Below are positions 34,118 through 41,868 of a stretch of DNA of 64,000 bases, piece by piece (within the stretch, counting starts at the first letter, position 1; each line of letters opens with the position of its first letter). The DNA is from Actinomycetota bacterium (lineage in GTDB: Bacteria; Actinomycetota; Thermoleophilia; Solirubrobacterales; 70-9). Position numbers and translations under genes: made by a program. The DNA is taken from assembly GCA_018268415.1 (NCBI GenBank), contig JAFDWO010000160.1, positions 90,377-154,376 on the forward strand. The letters run 5' to 3'. The notes under the pieces are model-generated. The model saw only the letters and a program-made list of their open reading frames with translations. It did no database searches and was not told the DNA's origin.

Positions 34118-34127
34118 GGGCGAGAAC

Positions 34128-35039
34128 CTACGCGGTGCGCAGGAGGTCGCCGAGCTCGCGGCCGACGCGGTCGGCGGCCGCGGCGGCGGCGGGTGACCCT
34201 TCGTCCATCTGGAGGAAGTTGTGGATCATCCCCGGCTCGCGGCGGGCGGTGACGGTGACGCCGGCCTCGCGGAGCCGCTCGGCGTAGGCCTCCAGCTCAT
34301 CACGCAGCGGGTCGCGCTCGGCGCTGACGATCAGGGCCGGCGGCATCCCGGACAGGTCGGCGGTGGCGAGCGGGCTCACGCCTTCCTCGCCCCAGCGGGA
34401 CTCATCGGCCACCCACTGGGAGTTGAACCAGCGGATCGCCTTCGGGTCGAGGCCACCGCCCGCGGCGTTCTCGCGCATCGAGGGCATGCTGCCGGTGAGG
34501 TCGGTGTTGGCGTAGATCAGCGCCTGCACCGCGGGAAGCGCCGCCGGGTCCTCGGAGCGCAGGCGCAGGCAGGCGAGGGTGACCAGCGTGCCGCCGGCGC
34601 TGTCGCCGAGCGCGCCCCACGGCCCGAGGCCCCCGAGCTCCGCCGGCGCGGCGGCGATCCAGCGCATCGCCCCGACGGCGTCGTCCACCGAGGCGGGCCA
34701 GGGGTGCTCCGGCGCGAGCCGGTAGTCGAGCGAGAGGACGGCGGACTCGGCGGCGACCGCGAGCCGGCGGCAGAGGCGGTCGGCGGAGTCGATGCCGCCG
34801 ACGGTCCAGCCGCCCGCGTGGAGATAGAGGACGAGCGGTGAGGCCTCCGGCCGGGGGCGGTAGAGGCGGGCGGGCAGCCCCTCGACCTCGATGTCACGGA
34901 CCGTGGCCATCGCCGGGCCCGGCTGCTTCTGCGCGGCGCGCTCGCGCAGCGTCGCCCGCGCCTCCTCGACGTCCGGATCGTCCCCGAACGGCGACGGGCG
35001 GAGCGCGAGGATTTCAAGTTGCCGATCGGCGTACTGCAC
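34128..35039 (-). CDS. alpha/beta-hydrolase, hormone-sensitive-lipase (HSL) type esterase
   Basis: About 303 residues from GTG 35039; the start is uncertain. HSL-family motifs: the oxyanion-hole HAGGW (family HGGG), LDYRLAPEHPWPA, nucleophile elbow GDSAGG, the acid in SAERDPLRDELEAYAERLREAG, and the catalytic His in PGMIHNF. Substrates are usually short-chain acyl esters or lactones. It follows leucine dehydrogenase at 91 bases. That gap contains a copy of the CGCTTGTCC-type palindrome (35074-35100), so cotranscription with the branched-chain genes is possible but weak. Confidence 0.87.
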   Translation of the reverse strand: MQYADRQLEILALRPSPFGDDPDVEEARATLRERAAQKQPGPAMATVRDIEVEGLPARLYRPRPEASPLVLYLHAGGWTVGGIDSADRLCRRLAVAAESAVLSLDYRLAPEHPWPASVDDAVGAMRWIAAAPAELGGLGPWGALGDSAGGTLVTLACLRLRSEDPAALPAVQALIYANTDLTGSMPSMRENAAGGGLDPKAIRWFNSQWVADESRWGEEGVSPLATADLSGMPPALIVSAERDPLRDELEAYAERLREAGVTVTARREPGMIHNFLQMDEGSPAAAAAADRVGRELGDLLRTA

Positions 35040-35073
35040 GTGGGCGACATTCTGACCGCGCCGACCAGCTCGA

Positions 35074-35100
35074 CGCCTGTCCGCGTATGGAGGACAAGCG
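35074..35100. repeat. dispersed palindromic repeat, class A copy 1
   Basis: CGCCTGTCC and GGACAAGCG form imperfect 9-bp arms around a 9-base loop. The 27 bases match the copy inside the E2 gene (36953-36979) at 23 positions, including CGTAT in the loop. Confidence 0.6.
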
Positions 35101-35130
35101 CCGAGGGGTCGAGGCCGCGGCCGGGCGGGG

Positions 35131-36219
35131 TCAGGCAGCGGCGGCCGCCCCTCCGCGCAGGCGCTGGAGGGCCAGAGATTGCGCCTCGGCGAGGGGCGTC
35201 GTGCCGTGGCGCTCGGCTTCGTCGAGGACGAGACCGATGGTCGTGCCGATGTGGTCGACCAGGGCGGCGACGCCGTGGCGGTCGAGCTGGTGGAGCTCGG
35301 CGTAGACGGAGATGAGGCCGCCCGCGTTGACGATGAAGTCGGGGGCATAAACGACTCCGCGCCGCGTCAGGTCGGTCGCCAGGTGCTCGTCGGCGAGGAT
35401 GTTGTTGGCCGCGCCGCAGACGATCGCGCAGCGGAGGCGGTCGACCGTCTCGGCGTCGACGACGCCGCCGAGGGCGCAGGGAGCGAGGACGTCGCAGTCG
35501 GCGAGGATGGCCTCGCCCGGGTCGATCCAGGTCGCTCCGAGCTTCTCGGCGAGGGCGCGGCGGGACGGGTCGACGTCGGTGATCGTCACCTCCGCGCCGC
35601 CGTTCACGAGGAGGCGCGCGAGGCGACTGCCGACGTGGCCCGCGCCGATGATGCAGACGCGGACGCCCTCCAGGGCGGCGTCGCCGAAGCGGTGGTCGAG
35701 GCAGGCGCGGAGCGCGGCCAGCACCCCGCGCGCGGTCACCGGGCTCGGGTCCCCGCTCCCCCCGCGCTCGCCCGGCAGGCCGACCACGTGGGACGTGCGT
35801 TCGGCGATCACCGCCATGTCGGCGGCCCCGGTGCCGACGTCCTCGGCGGTCACGTACTTGCCGCCGAGCGAGGCGACCGCGTCGCCGAAGTCGAGCAGGA
35901 TCGCGCGGCGCAGCTCGCCCTCGGGACGCTCCGGCGACGGGGCGCAGATCACCCCCTTGCCGCCGCCGAGCAGGAGCCCCGCCGCGGCCGCCTTGTAGGT
36001 CATCGCCCGGGCCAGGCGCAGCGCGTCTTCGATCCCGTCGGCGGGCGTTTCGTAGTGCCACATCCGGGCCCCTCCCAGGGCCGGGCCGAGGGCCGTCGAG
36101 TGCACGGCGATCGCGATCGTCACGCCGCTGCGCGGGCCGCTCGCGACCCGCAGCTCCTCATAGTCGGCGGCCGCGTCGGGCCAACCCACCTTGCTCTGAA
36201 CTCCGGTTCGCGAGCTCAT
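35131..36219 (-). CDS. leucine/branched-chain amino acid dehydrogenase (Glu/Leu/Phe/Val dehydrogenase family)
   Basis: A 362-residue enzyme from ATG 36219, its start touching the stop of the E2 gene (TGATG). Family sites: GPALGGARMWHYE, MTYKAAAAGLLLGGGKGVI with the catalytic lysine, KYVTAEDVGTG, and a Rossmann domain VRVCIIGAGHVGSRLARLLVNGG binding NAD. The length matches leucine/valine dehydrogenases (about 360) rather than glutamate dehydrogenases. It converts branched-chain amino acids to 2-oxoacids, the substrates of the dehydrogenase complex encoded just upstream. The preference between leucine, valine and isoleucine cannot be read. Confidence 0.92.
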   Translation of the reverse strand: MSSRTGVQSKVGWPDAAADYEELRVASGPRSGVTIAIAVHSTALGPALGGARMWHYETPADGIEDALRLARAMTYKAAAAGLLLGGGKGVICAPSPERPEGELRRAILLDFGDAVASLGGKYVTAEDVGTGAADMAVIAERTSHVVGLPGERGGSGDPSPVTARGVLAALRACLDHRFGDAALEGVRVCIIGAGHVGSRLARLLVNGGAEVTITDVDPSRRALAEKLGATWIDPGEAILADCDVLAPCALGGVVDAETVDRLRCAIVCGAANNILADEHLATDLTRRGVVYAPDFIVNAGGLISVYAELHQLDRHGVAALVDHIGTTIGLVLDEAERHGTTPLAEAQSLALQRLRGGAAAAA

Positions 36220-37454
36220 CACTCACTCCTCCCTTGCTCCAGTCCTTCCCTCAGCTCACCGAGGAAGCGCGCCGCCTCGGCCCCGTCCAGCGCCCGGTGA
36301 TCCCACGACATGCAGAGGTAGGACATCGGGCGGATCGCGATCGAGTCCTCGCCGCCCGACTCGACCACCACCGGCCGCTTCACCACCGCCTCGAGGTCGA
36401 GGATCGCCACCTGCGGCGAGTTGATGATCGGCGTCGCCAGTACCGCGCCGAACTGGCCCGGGTTGGTGATCGTGAACGTGCCGCCCTGGACCTCGTCGGG
36501 TTGCAGGCGCTTGTCGCGCGCCCGCGTCGCGAGGTCCCCGATCGCCGCTGCCAGCCCCTCCAGGCTGAGCCGCTGCGCCCGGCGGATCACCGGCACGATC
36601 AGGCCGTCCTCGAGCGCCACCGCGATGCCGAGGTTGACGTCCTCGTGGTGGACGATCTCCTCATCCTCGATCGAGGCGTTCAGGATCGGATGGCGCTCCA
36701 GCGCCGTCACCACCTCGCGGGCGACGAAAGCGAGGTAGGTGAGGTTGACGCCGCGGTCCGCCATCCGCGGGCGGAGATCGGCGCGGCGGGAGGCGAGGCG
36801 GCCGAAGTCGACCTCGACCACCGTCGTGCAGTGCGCGGCCGTGTGTCGACTCTCGACCATGTGCCTGGCGATCTGCCTCCGCATCGGCGACATCGGCTCG
36901 CGGCGGGTGGGGCCGAGGAGATCATCGGGAATTCCACCCTCGCCCTCGCCGACGCTTGTCCTCGTATCGCGGACAAGCGTCGGTGGTGAGAGCTCGGGCT
37001 TGTACGGGGACTCCGTGTGGAGCGGGCGCTCCCTCTCTCCTTCGAGGAAGGCGACGAGGTCCGCCTTGCGCACCCGACCCCCGACACCGTGGCCTTCTAC
37101 CCGTTCGAGGTCGATGTGGTTGTCGGCGGCCATGCGGCGGACGACCGGGGAGTAGACGTGCGACCGGTCGGGCTCGGCCGCCTCGCGCGGCTCCTCCGGG
37201 GCCGATTCACCGGGCTTGACGCCGACCTCCAGCTCCGCCAGCACCTCGCCGACCTCGACCGTCTCACCCACCTCGACCAGGATCCGGGCGAGCCGCCCGG
37301 CGCCCGGCGCCGGGATCTCGACGTCGACCTTGTCGGTGCTGACATCGCAGACCGGCTCGTCGGCCTCGACCCGGTCGCCGGGCTGCTTGCGCCAGGCGAC
37401 GATCGTGCCCTCGGCGACCGAGATCCCCATCTGCGGCATGGCGATCTCCACCAC
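36219..37454 (-). CDS. bkdB: 2-oxoacid dehydrogenase E2 (dihydrolipoyl acyltransferase)
   Basis: About 411 residues from GTG 37454 (GTG 37484 also possible). Lipoyl domain at the N terminus with DVSTDKVDVEIPAPG (lipoyl lysine in TDKVD), a peripheral-subunit-binding domain YSPVVRRMAADNHIDLERVEGHGVGGRV, a linker, and the acyltransferase domain ending SWDHRALDGAEAARFL with catalytic His and Asp (HRxxDG). Only one lipoyl domain. The linker between the binding and catalytic domains contains a palindromic element (36949-36983). It forms the core of the branched-chain complex with the E1 subunits just upstream; no E3 gene lies here. Confidence 0.93.
   Translation of the reverse strand: MVEIAMPQMGISVAEGTIVAWRKQPGDRVEADEPVCDVSTDKVDVEIPAPGAGRLARILVEVGETVEVGEVLAELEVGVKPGESAPEEPREAAEPDRSHVYSPVVRRMAADNHIDLERVEGHGVGGRVRKADLVAFLEGERERPLHTESPYKPELSPPTLVRDTRTSVGEGEGGIPDDLLGPTRREPMSPMRRQIARHMVESRHTAAHCTTVVEVDFGRLASRRADLRPRMADRGVNLTYLAFVAREVVTALERHPILNASIEDEEIVHHEDVNLGIAVALEDGLIVPVIRRAQRLSLEGLAAAIGDLATRARDKRLQPDEVQGGTFTITNPGQFGAVLATPIINSPQVAILDLEAVVKRPVVVESGGEDSIAIRPMSYLCMSWDHRALDGAEAARFLGELREGLEQGRSE
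36949..36983. repeat. dispersed palindromic repeat, class A copy 2 (inside E2 coding sequence)
   Basis: Perfect 13-bp arms CCGACGCTTGTCC / GGACAAGCGTCGG with a 9-base loop, read in frame as part of the E2 interdomain linker (PPTLVRDTRTSVGE). It matches the 35074 copy at 23 of 27 core bases. Confidence 0.7.
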
Positions 37455-37464
37455 GTTCGTGACC

Positions 37465-38430
37465 TCAGTAGGCGAGGAGCTCACCGCAGGCCTCCTTCAC
37501 GTCGTCGAGTTGGGGCAGGACCGCGGCCTCGAGCGTCGGGCTGAACGGGATCGGCACGTCGGGGGCGGTCAGGCGCCGGATCGGGGCGTCGAGGTCCTCG
37601 AAGGCCTCCGCCCCGATCAGTGCCGCGACCTCCGCGCCGACCCCGCAGGCGCGGGTCGCCTCGTGGGCGATCAGCACCTTGCCGGTCTTGCGGGCGGTGG
37701 CGAGGATCGCCTCGGCGTCGAGCGGCCAGAGGCTCCTCAGGTCGAGCACCTCGATGTCCTCTTCGAGCGCCTCGGCCGCGGCCAGCGCCGACGGCACCGC
37801 CGACCCGTAGGCGATCACGGTCAGCTCGCCGCCCTCGCGCGCCACCCGCGCCTTGCCGAGCGGCACCGTGTACTCGCCCGCCGGCACCTCGTCGCGCACG
37901 TGCCGGTAGAGGCCCTTGTGCTCGAGGAAGCAGACCGGGTTGGGATCGCGGATCGCGCTCGCGAGGAGACCCTTGGCGTCGGCCGCGGTCGCCGGTGCCA
38001 CCACCTTCAGGCCCGGCGCCTGCAGGAACCAGGCCTCCGGGTTCTGCGAGTGGAAGGGACCGCCGGAGAAGCCGCCGCCGGAGGGCAGCCGGACGACGAG
38101 CGGCACGCTCTGTCCCTGCCGATAGTGGAGCTTCGCGGCGACGTTGACGAGCTGGTCGAAGCCGCAGGCGATGAAGTCGGCGAACTGCATCTCGCAGACC
38201 GGCCGCATGCCCTCGATCGCCGCCCCGGTGGCGGCGCCGATGATCGCGTTCTCGGCGAGCGGCGTGTCGAGCACCCGTTCGGGCCCGAACTCGGCGGCGA
38301 AGCCGGCCGTCACCTTGAAGGCTCCGCCGAAGGCGCCGATGTCCTCACCCAGGCAGAAGACCGATTCGTCGCGTCGCATCTCCGTGCGCAAACCGTCGGA
38401 GATCGCCTCGAGGTAGGTCAGCTCGGGCAT
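37465..38430 (-). CDS. bkdA2: branched-chain 2-oxoacid dehydrogenase E1 beta subunit
   Basis: A 321-residue subunit from ATG 38430, whose start overlaps the E1-alpha stop (TGATG). Characteristic transketolase-central features: LTYLEAISDGLRTEMRRDESVFCLGEDIG, LDTPLAENAIIGAATGAAIEGMRPVCEMQFADF, LHYRQGQSVPLVVRLPSGGG, and a C-terminal domain with TGKVLIAHEATRACGVGAEVAALI. With E1-alpha it forms the thiamine-diphosphate-dependent decarboxylase that passes the acyl group to the E2 lipoyl arm. Clustering with leucine dehydrogenase favours branched-chain 2-oxoacids over pyruvate. Confidence 0.93.
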   Translation of the reverse strand: MPELTYLEAISDGLRTEMRRDESVFCLGEDIGAFGGAFKVTAGFAAEFGPERVLDTPLAENAIIGAATGAAIEGMRPVCEMQFADFIACGFDQLVNVAAKLHYRQGQSVPLVVRLPSGGGFSGGPFHSQNPEAWFLQAPGLKVVAPATAADAKGLLASAIRDPNPVCFLEHKGLYRHVRDEVPAGEYTVPLGKARVAREGGELTVIAYGSAVPSALAAAEALEEDIEVLDLRSLWPLDAEAILATARKTGKVLIAHEATRACGVGAEVAALIGAEAFEDLDAPIRRLTAPDVPIPFSPTLEAAVLPQLDDVKEACGELLAY

Positions 38431-39542
38431 CAGGCTGCCCTCCTCTCGACCCGGTTGTCGATCGGCTGCGGGGCGGTCGGCTCGGCCCAACCCGACCACG
38501 GCGCCGCGCCGTCGCCGAGCGGCTCCCAGCGGTCGGCGAAGACGCCTTCGCGGGCGAGGGCCGGGTCGGGCATCGGCGAGGCGAGCGCCCGCTCGGCGCA
38601 CTCGGCGACGTAGGCGCGGACCTCCTCGGTGATCCGTTCGACCTCCTCGTCGGCGAAGTCGAACTCCTCCAGCAGGCGTGCCGCATAGCTCTGGATCGGG
38701 TCGCGGGCCTCCCACTTGGCGAGCAGCTCGGCGGGCACGTACCCCATGTCGTCATGGGCGCCGTGGCCGTGCATGCGCATCGTCTGGCACTCGACCAGCG
38801 TCGGCCCGCCGCCTTCGCGCGCCCGCTCGACCGCCGCGTGCACGGCGGCGAAGACAGCCTCGACGTCGTTGCCATCGACTTCCGCGCCGGGCAGCCCGTA
38901 TCCCTCTGCTCGTTCGACCGGGTCGGCGGCGAACTCCAGCTCGTTCGGCGTCGAGTAGGCGAAGCGGTTGTTCTCGAGGACGAAGACGACCGGCAGCCGC
39001 TGGACGCCGGCGAAGTTCATCGCCTCGTGCCACTGGCCGTTGGCCGTCGACCCCTCGCCGAAGAAGGTCAGCGCCACCCGCGCCTCGCCGCGCATCTTCA
39101 TCGCCAGCGCCATGCCGTTCGCGACCAGCGCCATGTCGGGCAGCATCGAGACCATCCCGACGCAGCCGCGCGCCCGGTCGCCGAAGTGCAGGTTGCCGTC
39201 CTTGCCGCCGGTCACGCCGTCGGCCCGGCCCATGTAGTTGGCCAGGTAACGATCCGGGGTCACGCCGCGCACGAAATGCGCGCCGAGGTCCCGGTGCAGG
39301 ATGCAGAGCCGGTCGCGGGGCGAGAGCGCGAATGCCGCCCCCACCGAGATCGCCTCCTGCCCGCGGCCGTCGTAGAACGACCCGGGGACCTTGCCCTGCT
39401 TGTAGAGACTGAGGGCCCGCTCCTCGGCGGTCCTCATCATCGTCATGTACCTGAGCAGCTCGGCCCGGTCGGCCCGGGTCAGCAGCGCAGGGTCGAGCGG
39501 AACGGCGGCACCCATCACCGCGCTCGCGTCGCTGAGCGTCAT
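38430..39542 (-). CDS. bkdA1: branched-chain 2-oxoacid dehydrogenase E1 alpha subunit
   Basis: A 370-residue subunit from ATG 39542, preceded by a purine-rich GAGAGGCGAGAGAT. E1-alpha features: MMRTAEERALSLYKQGKVPGSFYDGRGQEAISVGAAFAL, RDLGAHFVRGV, GKDGNLHFGD, and the thiamine-diphosphate motif GEGSTANGQWHEAMNFAG ... LENN. The conserved loop MRMHGHGAHDDMGYVP takes the place of the phosphorylation-loop region. It is the first gene of the bkdA1-bkdA2-bkdB-leucine dehydrogenase run, all joined by overlapping stops and starts, so they are almost certainly one transcript. Confidence 0.93.
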   Translation of the reverse strand: MTLSDASAVMGAAVPLDPALLTRADRAELLRYMTMMRTAEERALSLYKQGKVPGSFYDGRGQEAISVGAAFALSPRDRLCILHRDLGAHFVRGVTPDRYLANYMGRADGVTGGKDGNLHFGDRARGCVGMVSMLPDMALVANGMALAMKMRGEARVALTFFGEGSTANGQWHEAMNFAGVQRLPVVFVLENNRFAYSTPNELEFAADPVERAEGYGLPGAEVDGNDVEAVFAAVHAAVERAREGGGPTLVECQTMRMHGHGAHDDMGYVPAELLAKWEARDPIQSYAARLLEEFDFADEEVERITEEVRAYVAECAERALASPMPDPALAREGVFADRWEPLGDGAAPWSGWAEPTAPQPIDNRVERRAA

Positions 39543-40095
39543 ATCTCTCGCCTCTCGGTTCTGGCCCCGCTTCGGGATCGCCTCCGCCGGGCCGGTTGTC
39601 GCGGCTCCGGGATCACCGGGGCACCGCGCCTCTGGCGAGGGAGTCGAGGGATCCCCCCTCCTCCCCGTATGTGTCATTTGGAGCTTACGCCGATGGCAGG
39701 CGCTTGGCTACTTCATCGCGAGTCGGTCGTCCACCCCGGGCGGGCGAGGCCGGGCTGAGGGCGAAGTGGGCGGCGAACTCGGCAATCACGGTGCGGGTGA
39801 CGCCGAGGAAGAGGAGGGGCGTCGGCGCCGGCGACGACGCGGACGCCGGCGAGGGGCCGGCCCGGTCGCCGGCCTCCTGCTGCCGCTGCTCGGGTGGCGC
39901 GAGGACATGCGTCGGCACTTCCTTTCGGTCAATCGGCTGACGCGTCGACCGAGCGTCCGGGAGACCGACGCACCGGCGTCGTAGCGGCAGCCACCGGATC
40001 GGGAAATCGCACCCGAAAATTACCGATGCGGACGACGGCCAGGGGTGGGAGTGTCGGCGCCACAATCGTCTCCTCCCCAAGAAAGGGGAAGCTGA
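39543..40095. other. 550-base region upstream of the bkd operon
   Basis: It should contain the bkd promoter. A 77-codon minus-strand frame (39685-39918) is listed separately with low confidence. I see no strong promoter, no RNA gene and no clear operator; a purine run GAAAGGGGAAG at its end is the ribosome site for the cupredoxin gene. Confidence 0.4.
39685..39918 (-). CDS. low-confidence small ORF (77 aa)
   Basis: A minus-strand frame from GTG 39918, codon bias compatible with coding. The first half is Pro/Ala/Ser/Gln-rich and the second (FLGVTRTVIAEFAAHFALSPASPARGGRPTRDEVAKRLPSA) could be helical. No family recognised; the ribosome site is poorly spaced. It may be chance in GC-rich DNA. 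Confidence 0.25.
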   Translation of the reverse strand: MPTHVLAPPEQRQQEAGDRAGPSPASASSPAPTPLLFLGVTRTVIAEFAAHFALSPASPARGGRPTRDEVAKRLPSA

Positions 40096-40662
40096 ATGAA
40101 AGTGAAGAGGTCCAGGGTCGCCGTGGTGGGCGCCCCGCTCGTTGCAGTCATGGCATTGCTCGCCTTCCTCGTTCCGAACGTCTCCGCCGCCGAATCGTCC
40201 GAATCGGTGACGACGCTCGAAATCAAGATGGAAGGCAAGAAGATGGGTTTCTTCGGGCCGAAGACCGTGCACGAAGGTGAAGAGCTGCGGATCGTTAACG
40301 ACACCTCACCGAGCATGGTCGGGCCGCACACCTTCTCGCTGGTCACCAAGTCCTCATTGCCGAAGACGGCGAAGCTGCGCAAGGAATGCTTCACCCCCGG
40401 CAGGATCTGCATGGGGATCGCCGGCTGGTACGGCCTCAAAGGCGAGGAAAGCCCGAAAAACCCACTGGTTAAAGCCGGCAAGGAAGGCTGGGACACGATG
40501 GGCACCACGAAGAAGAAAGGTGACTCCTACTTCTTCGGCAAGAAGGGTGAATCGTTCGAACAGGTGGTGAGCGCGAAGGCCGGCACGACGCTCTACTTCA
40601 TGTGCGCCGTCCACGCCTGGATGCAGGGCCAGATCAAGGTTCTGCCGCCCGTCACGCAGTGA
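40096..40662 (+). CDS. secreted cupredoxin-like copper protein
   Basis: A 188-residue exported protein from ATG 40096. A signal peptide runs to about residue 31 (VAVVGAPLVAVMALLAFLV ... VSAAES). Type 1 copper ligands can be placed: His78 in GPHTFSLV and Cys170, His173, Met176 in MCAVHAWMQGQIKVL, the classic C-x2-H-x2-M end. An insertion with two more cysteines (KECFTPGRICMG) lies between. Likely a periplasm-like or surface electron carrier or copper-binding protein. Glu is nearly always GAA, as in the other exported proteins here. Confidence 0.85.
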   Translation: MKVKRSRVAVVGAPLVAVMALLAFLVPNVSAAESSESVTTLEIKMEGKKMGFFGPKTVHEGEELRIVNDTSPSMVGPHTFSLVTKSSLPKTAKLRKECFTPGRICMGIAGWYGLKGEESPKNPLVKAGKEGWDTMGTTKKKGDSYFFGKKGESFEQVVSAKAGTTLYFMCAVHAWMQGQIKVLPPVTQ

Positions 40663-40687
40663 CCTGACGGACGAGGGCACAACGCAT

Positions 40688-40703
40688 CGCCCCGCCCGGG
40701 GCG
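40688..40703 (+). terminator. short GC hairpin after the cupredoxin gene
   Basis: CGCCCC / GGGGCG with a 4-base loop, 25 bases behind the stop. Short but positioned as a terminator; no T tract. Confidence 0.4.
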
Positions 40704-40903
40704 CCGGGGGTTCCTCGGCGCCCTCGGCGGCGGTGCGTCCTCGCGACGGCACCTTCGTCGTCGGCCTGGCGAACGCGTCGTGGTCGCCGGTCGCCTGGTC
40801 AAGTACGTGGCAAACGCGCCGTCCACTGTTACATGCCCGACTACTTGGACCACGGCTGATGAACCAGTTCCGGGTGCGGGTTCGGGAGGGTTGGGACCGC
40901 ACC

Positions 40904-41620
40904 TCAGAGGCGGGCGATCAGACCGGGTAGGTCTTTGTGGCTATCGACGACGAAGTCGGCGTCGGGGCCGGGGGAGGTGTCGTCGGCAAGGCCGCGATAG
41001 CGGATGCTGCGCATGCCGATCGCGCTCGCGCCGGCGACGTCGGTCCGGCGGAGATCGCCGATGTGGACGGCATCGGCGGGGGAGGTGTCGAGCGCGGTGA
41101 GGGCCGCCTCGAAGATCTCCGGGGCGGGCTTGTAGGCGCCGACCTCGTCGGAGAAGGCCCAGCCGGAGAAGTGGTCGAGGAGGCCCTGGGAGGCAAGGAA
41201 GTCGCGCAGGATCGCGCCGCCGGTGAAACCCGCATCGCAGACGATGGCGAGGGCGAACCCGTCCGCGCGGAGGCGCTCAAGGGTCGGACCGATGCCCGGT
41301 GCCAGGCCCAGCTCGACCCCGCGGCCGGCACCGAGGAAGGCCTCGACGACCGCCTCGCCGTCGCCCGGCTCCAGGTCGAGGGCGTCCACCAGTTGCTGCG
41401 CGCCTTCCGTGGGAGAGACGTGAACCCCTTCGGTCCACGACCGTTCGCGGCTGCGGATCACCTCGCCGACGCGGTCGTCCAGGCGCGCGGTGTCCATCTC
41501 CACGCCGTTGGCCTCGCAGGCGGCGAGGACCGCGGCCCGGCGGGCGTCTTGCATCGAGCCGGCGACCGGTTCGACGGCGATCGTGTTCCAGAAGTCGAAG
41601 GTGACGGCCCGGAGCGGCAT
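40904..41620 (-). CDS. HAD-superfamily hydrolase
   Basis: A 238-residue enzyme from ATG 41620. HAD motifs: I FDFWNTIAVE (DxDx is altered to DFWNT, as in the YjjG/haloacid-like subfamilies with nucleophile Asp), II VCDAGFTGG with D in place of the usual S/T, III the lysine in GAYKPAPEIFEAAL, and IV HIGDLRRTDVAGASAIGMRSIRY. The cap is the helical C1 type (residues about 15-90). Typical substrates are phosphorylated sugars or nucleotides; not assignable here. Confidence 0.87.
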   Translation of the reverse strand: MPLRAVTFDFWNTIAVEPVAGSMQDARRAAVLAACEANGVEMDTARLDDRVGEVIRSRERSWTEGVHVSPTEGAQQLVDALDLEPGDGEAVVEAFLGAGRGVELGLAPGIGPTLERLRADGFALAIVCDAGFTGGAILRDFLASQGLLDHFSGWAFSDEVGAYKPAPEIFEAALTALDTSPADAVHIGDLRRTDVAGASAIGMRSIRYRGLADDTSPGPDADFVVDSHKDLPGLIARL

Positions 41621-41643
41621 CGCGGCGCAGGCTAGACGGTCCG

Positions 41644-41714
41644 CTCGGCGGGGCGGGGTCCGTCTGGTGTGGGCCCCGCCGAGGGCCCAAATACACGCAG
41701 CGCGATCGCGCTGC
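41644..41714. repeat. intergenic inverted repeats between HAD and M23 genes
   Basis: An 11-bp perfect stem CTCGGCGGGGC / GCCCCGCCGAG (41644-41654, 41673-41683) is followed by an 18-bp self-complementary palindrome centred on GCGATCGC (41697-41714). Both lie in the divergent promoter region of the HAD and M23 genes; they could bind regulators. Confidence 0.4.
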
Positions 41715-41868
41715 ATGAGGAAGTCGGGGGTCCGTGGGGCGCGCGTCGACTTCCGTTGCGATGCAACTGGGGCCGTATCGGCCGGACCGGGGAGGGCTTT
41801 AGGTCAGTCGGCCTTTCCGTCCGCCCGGCCGCGTTTCTCGTCCGCGCGTCGTAGATTTTCGCGCCTCG

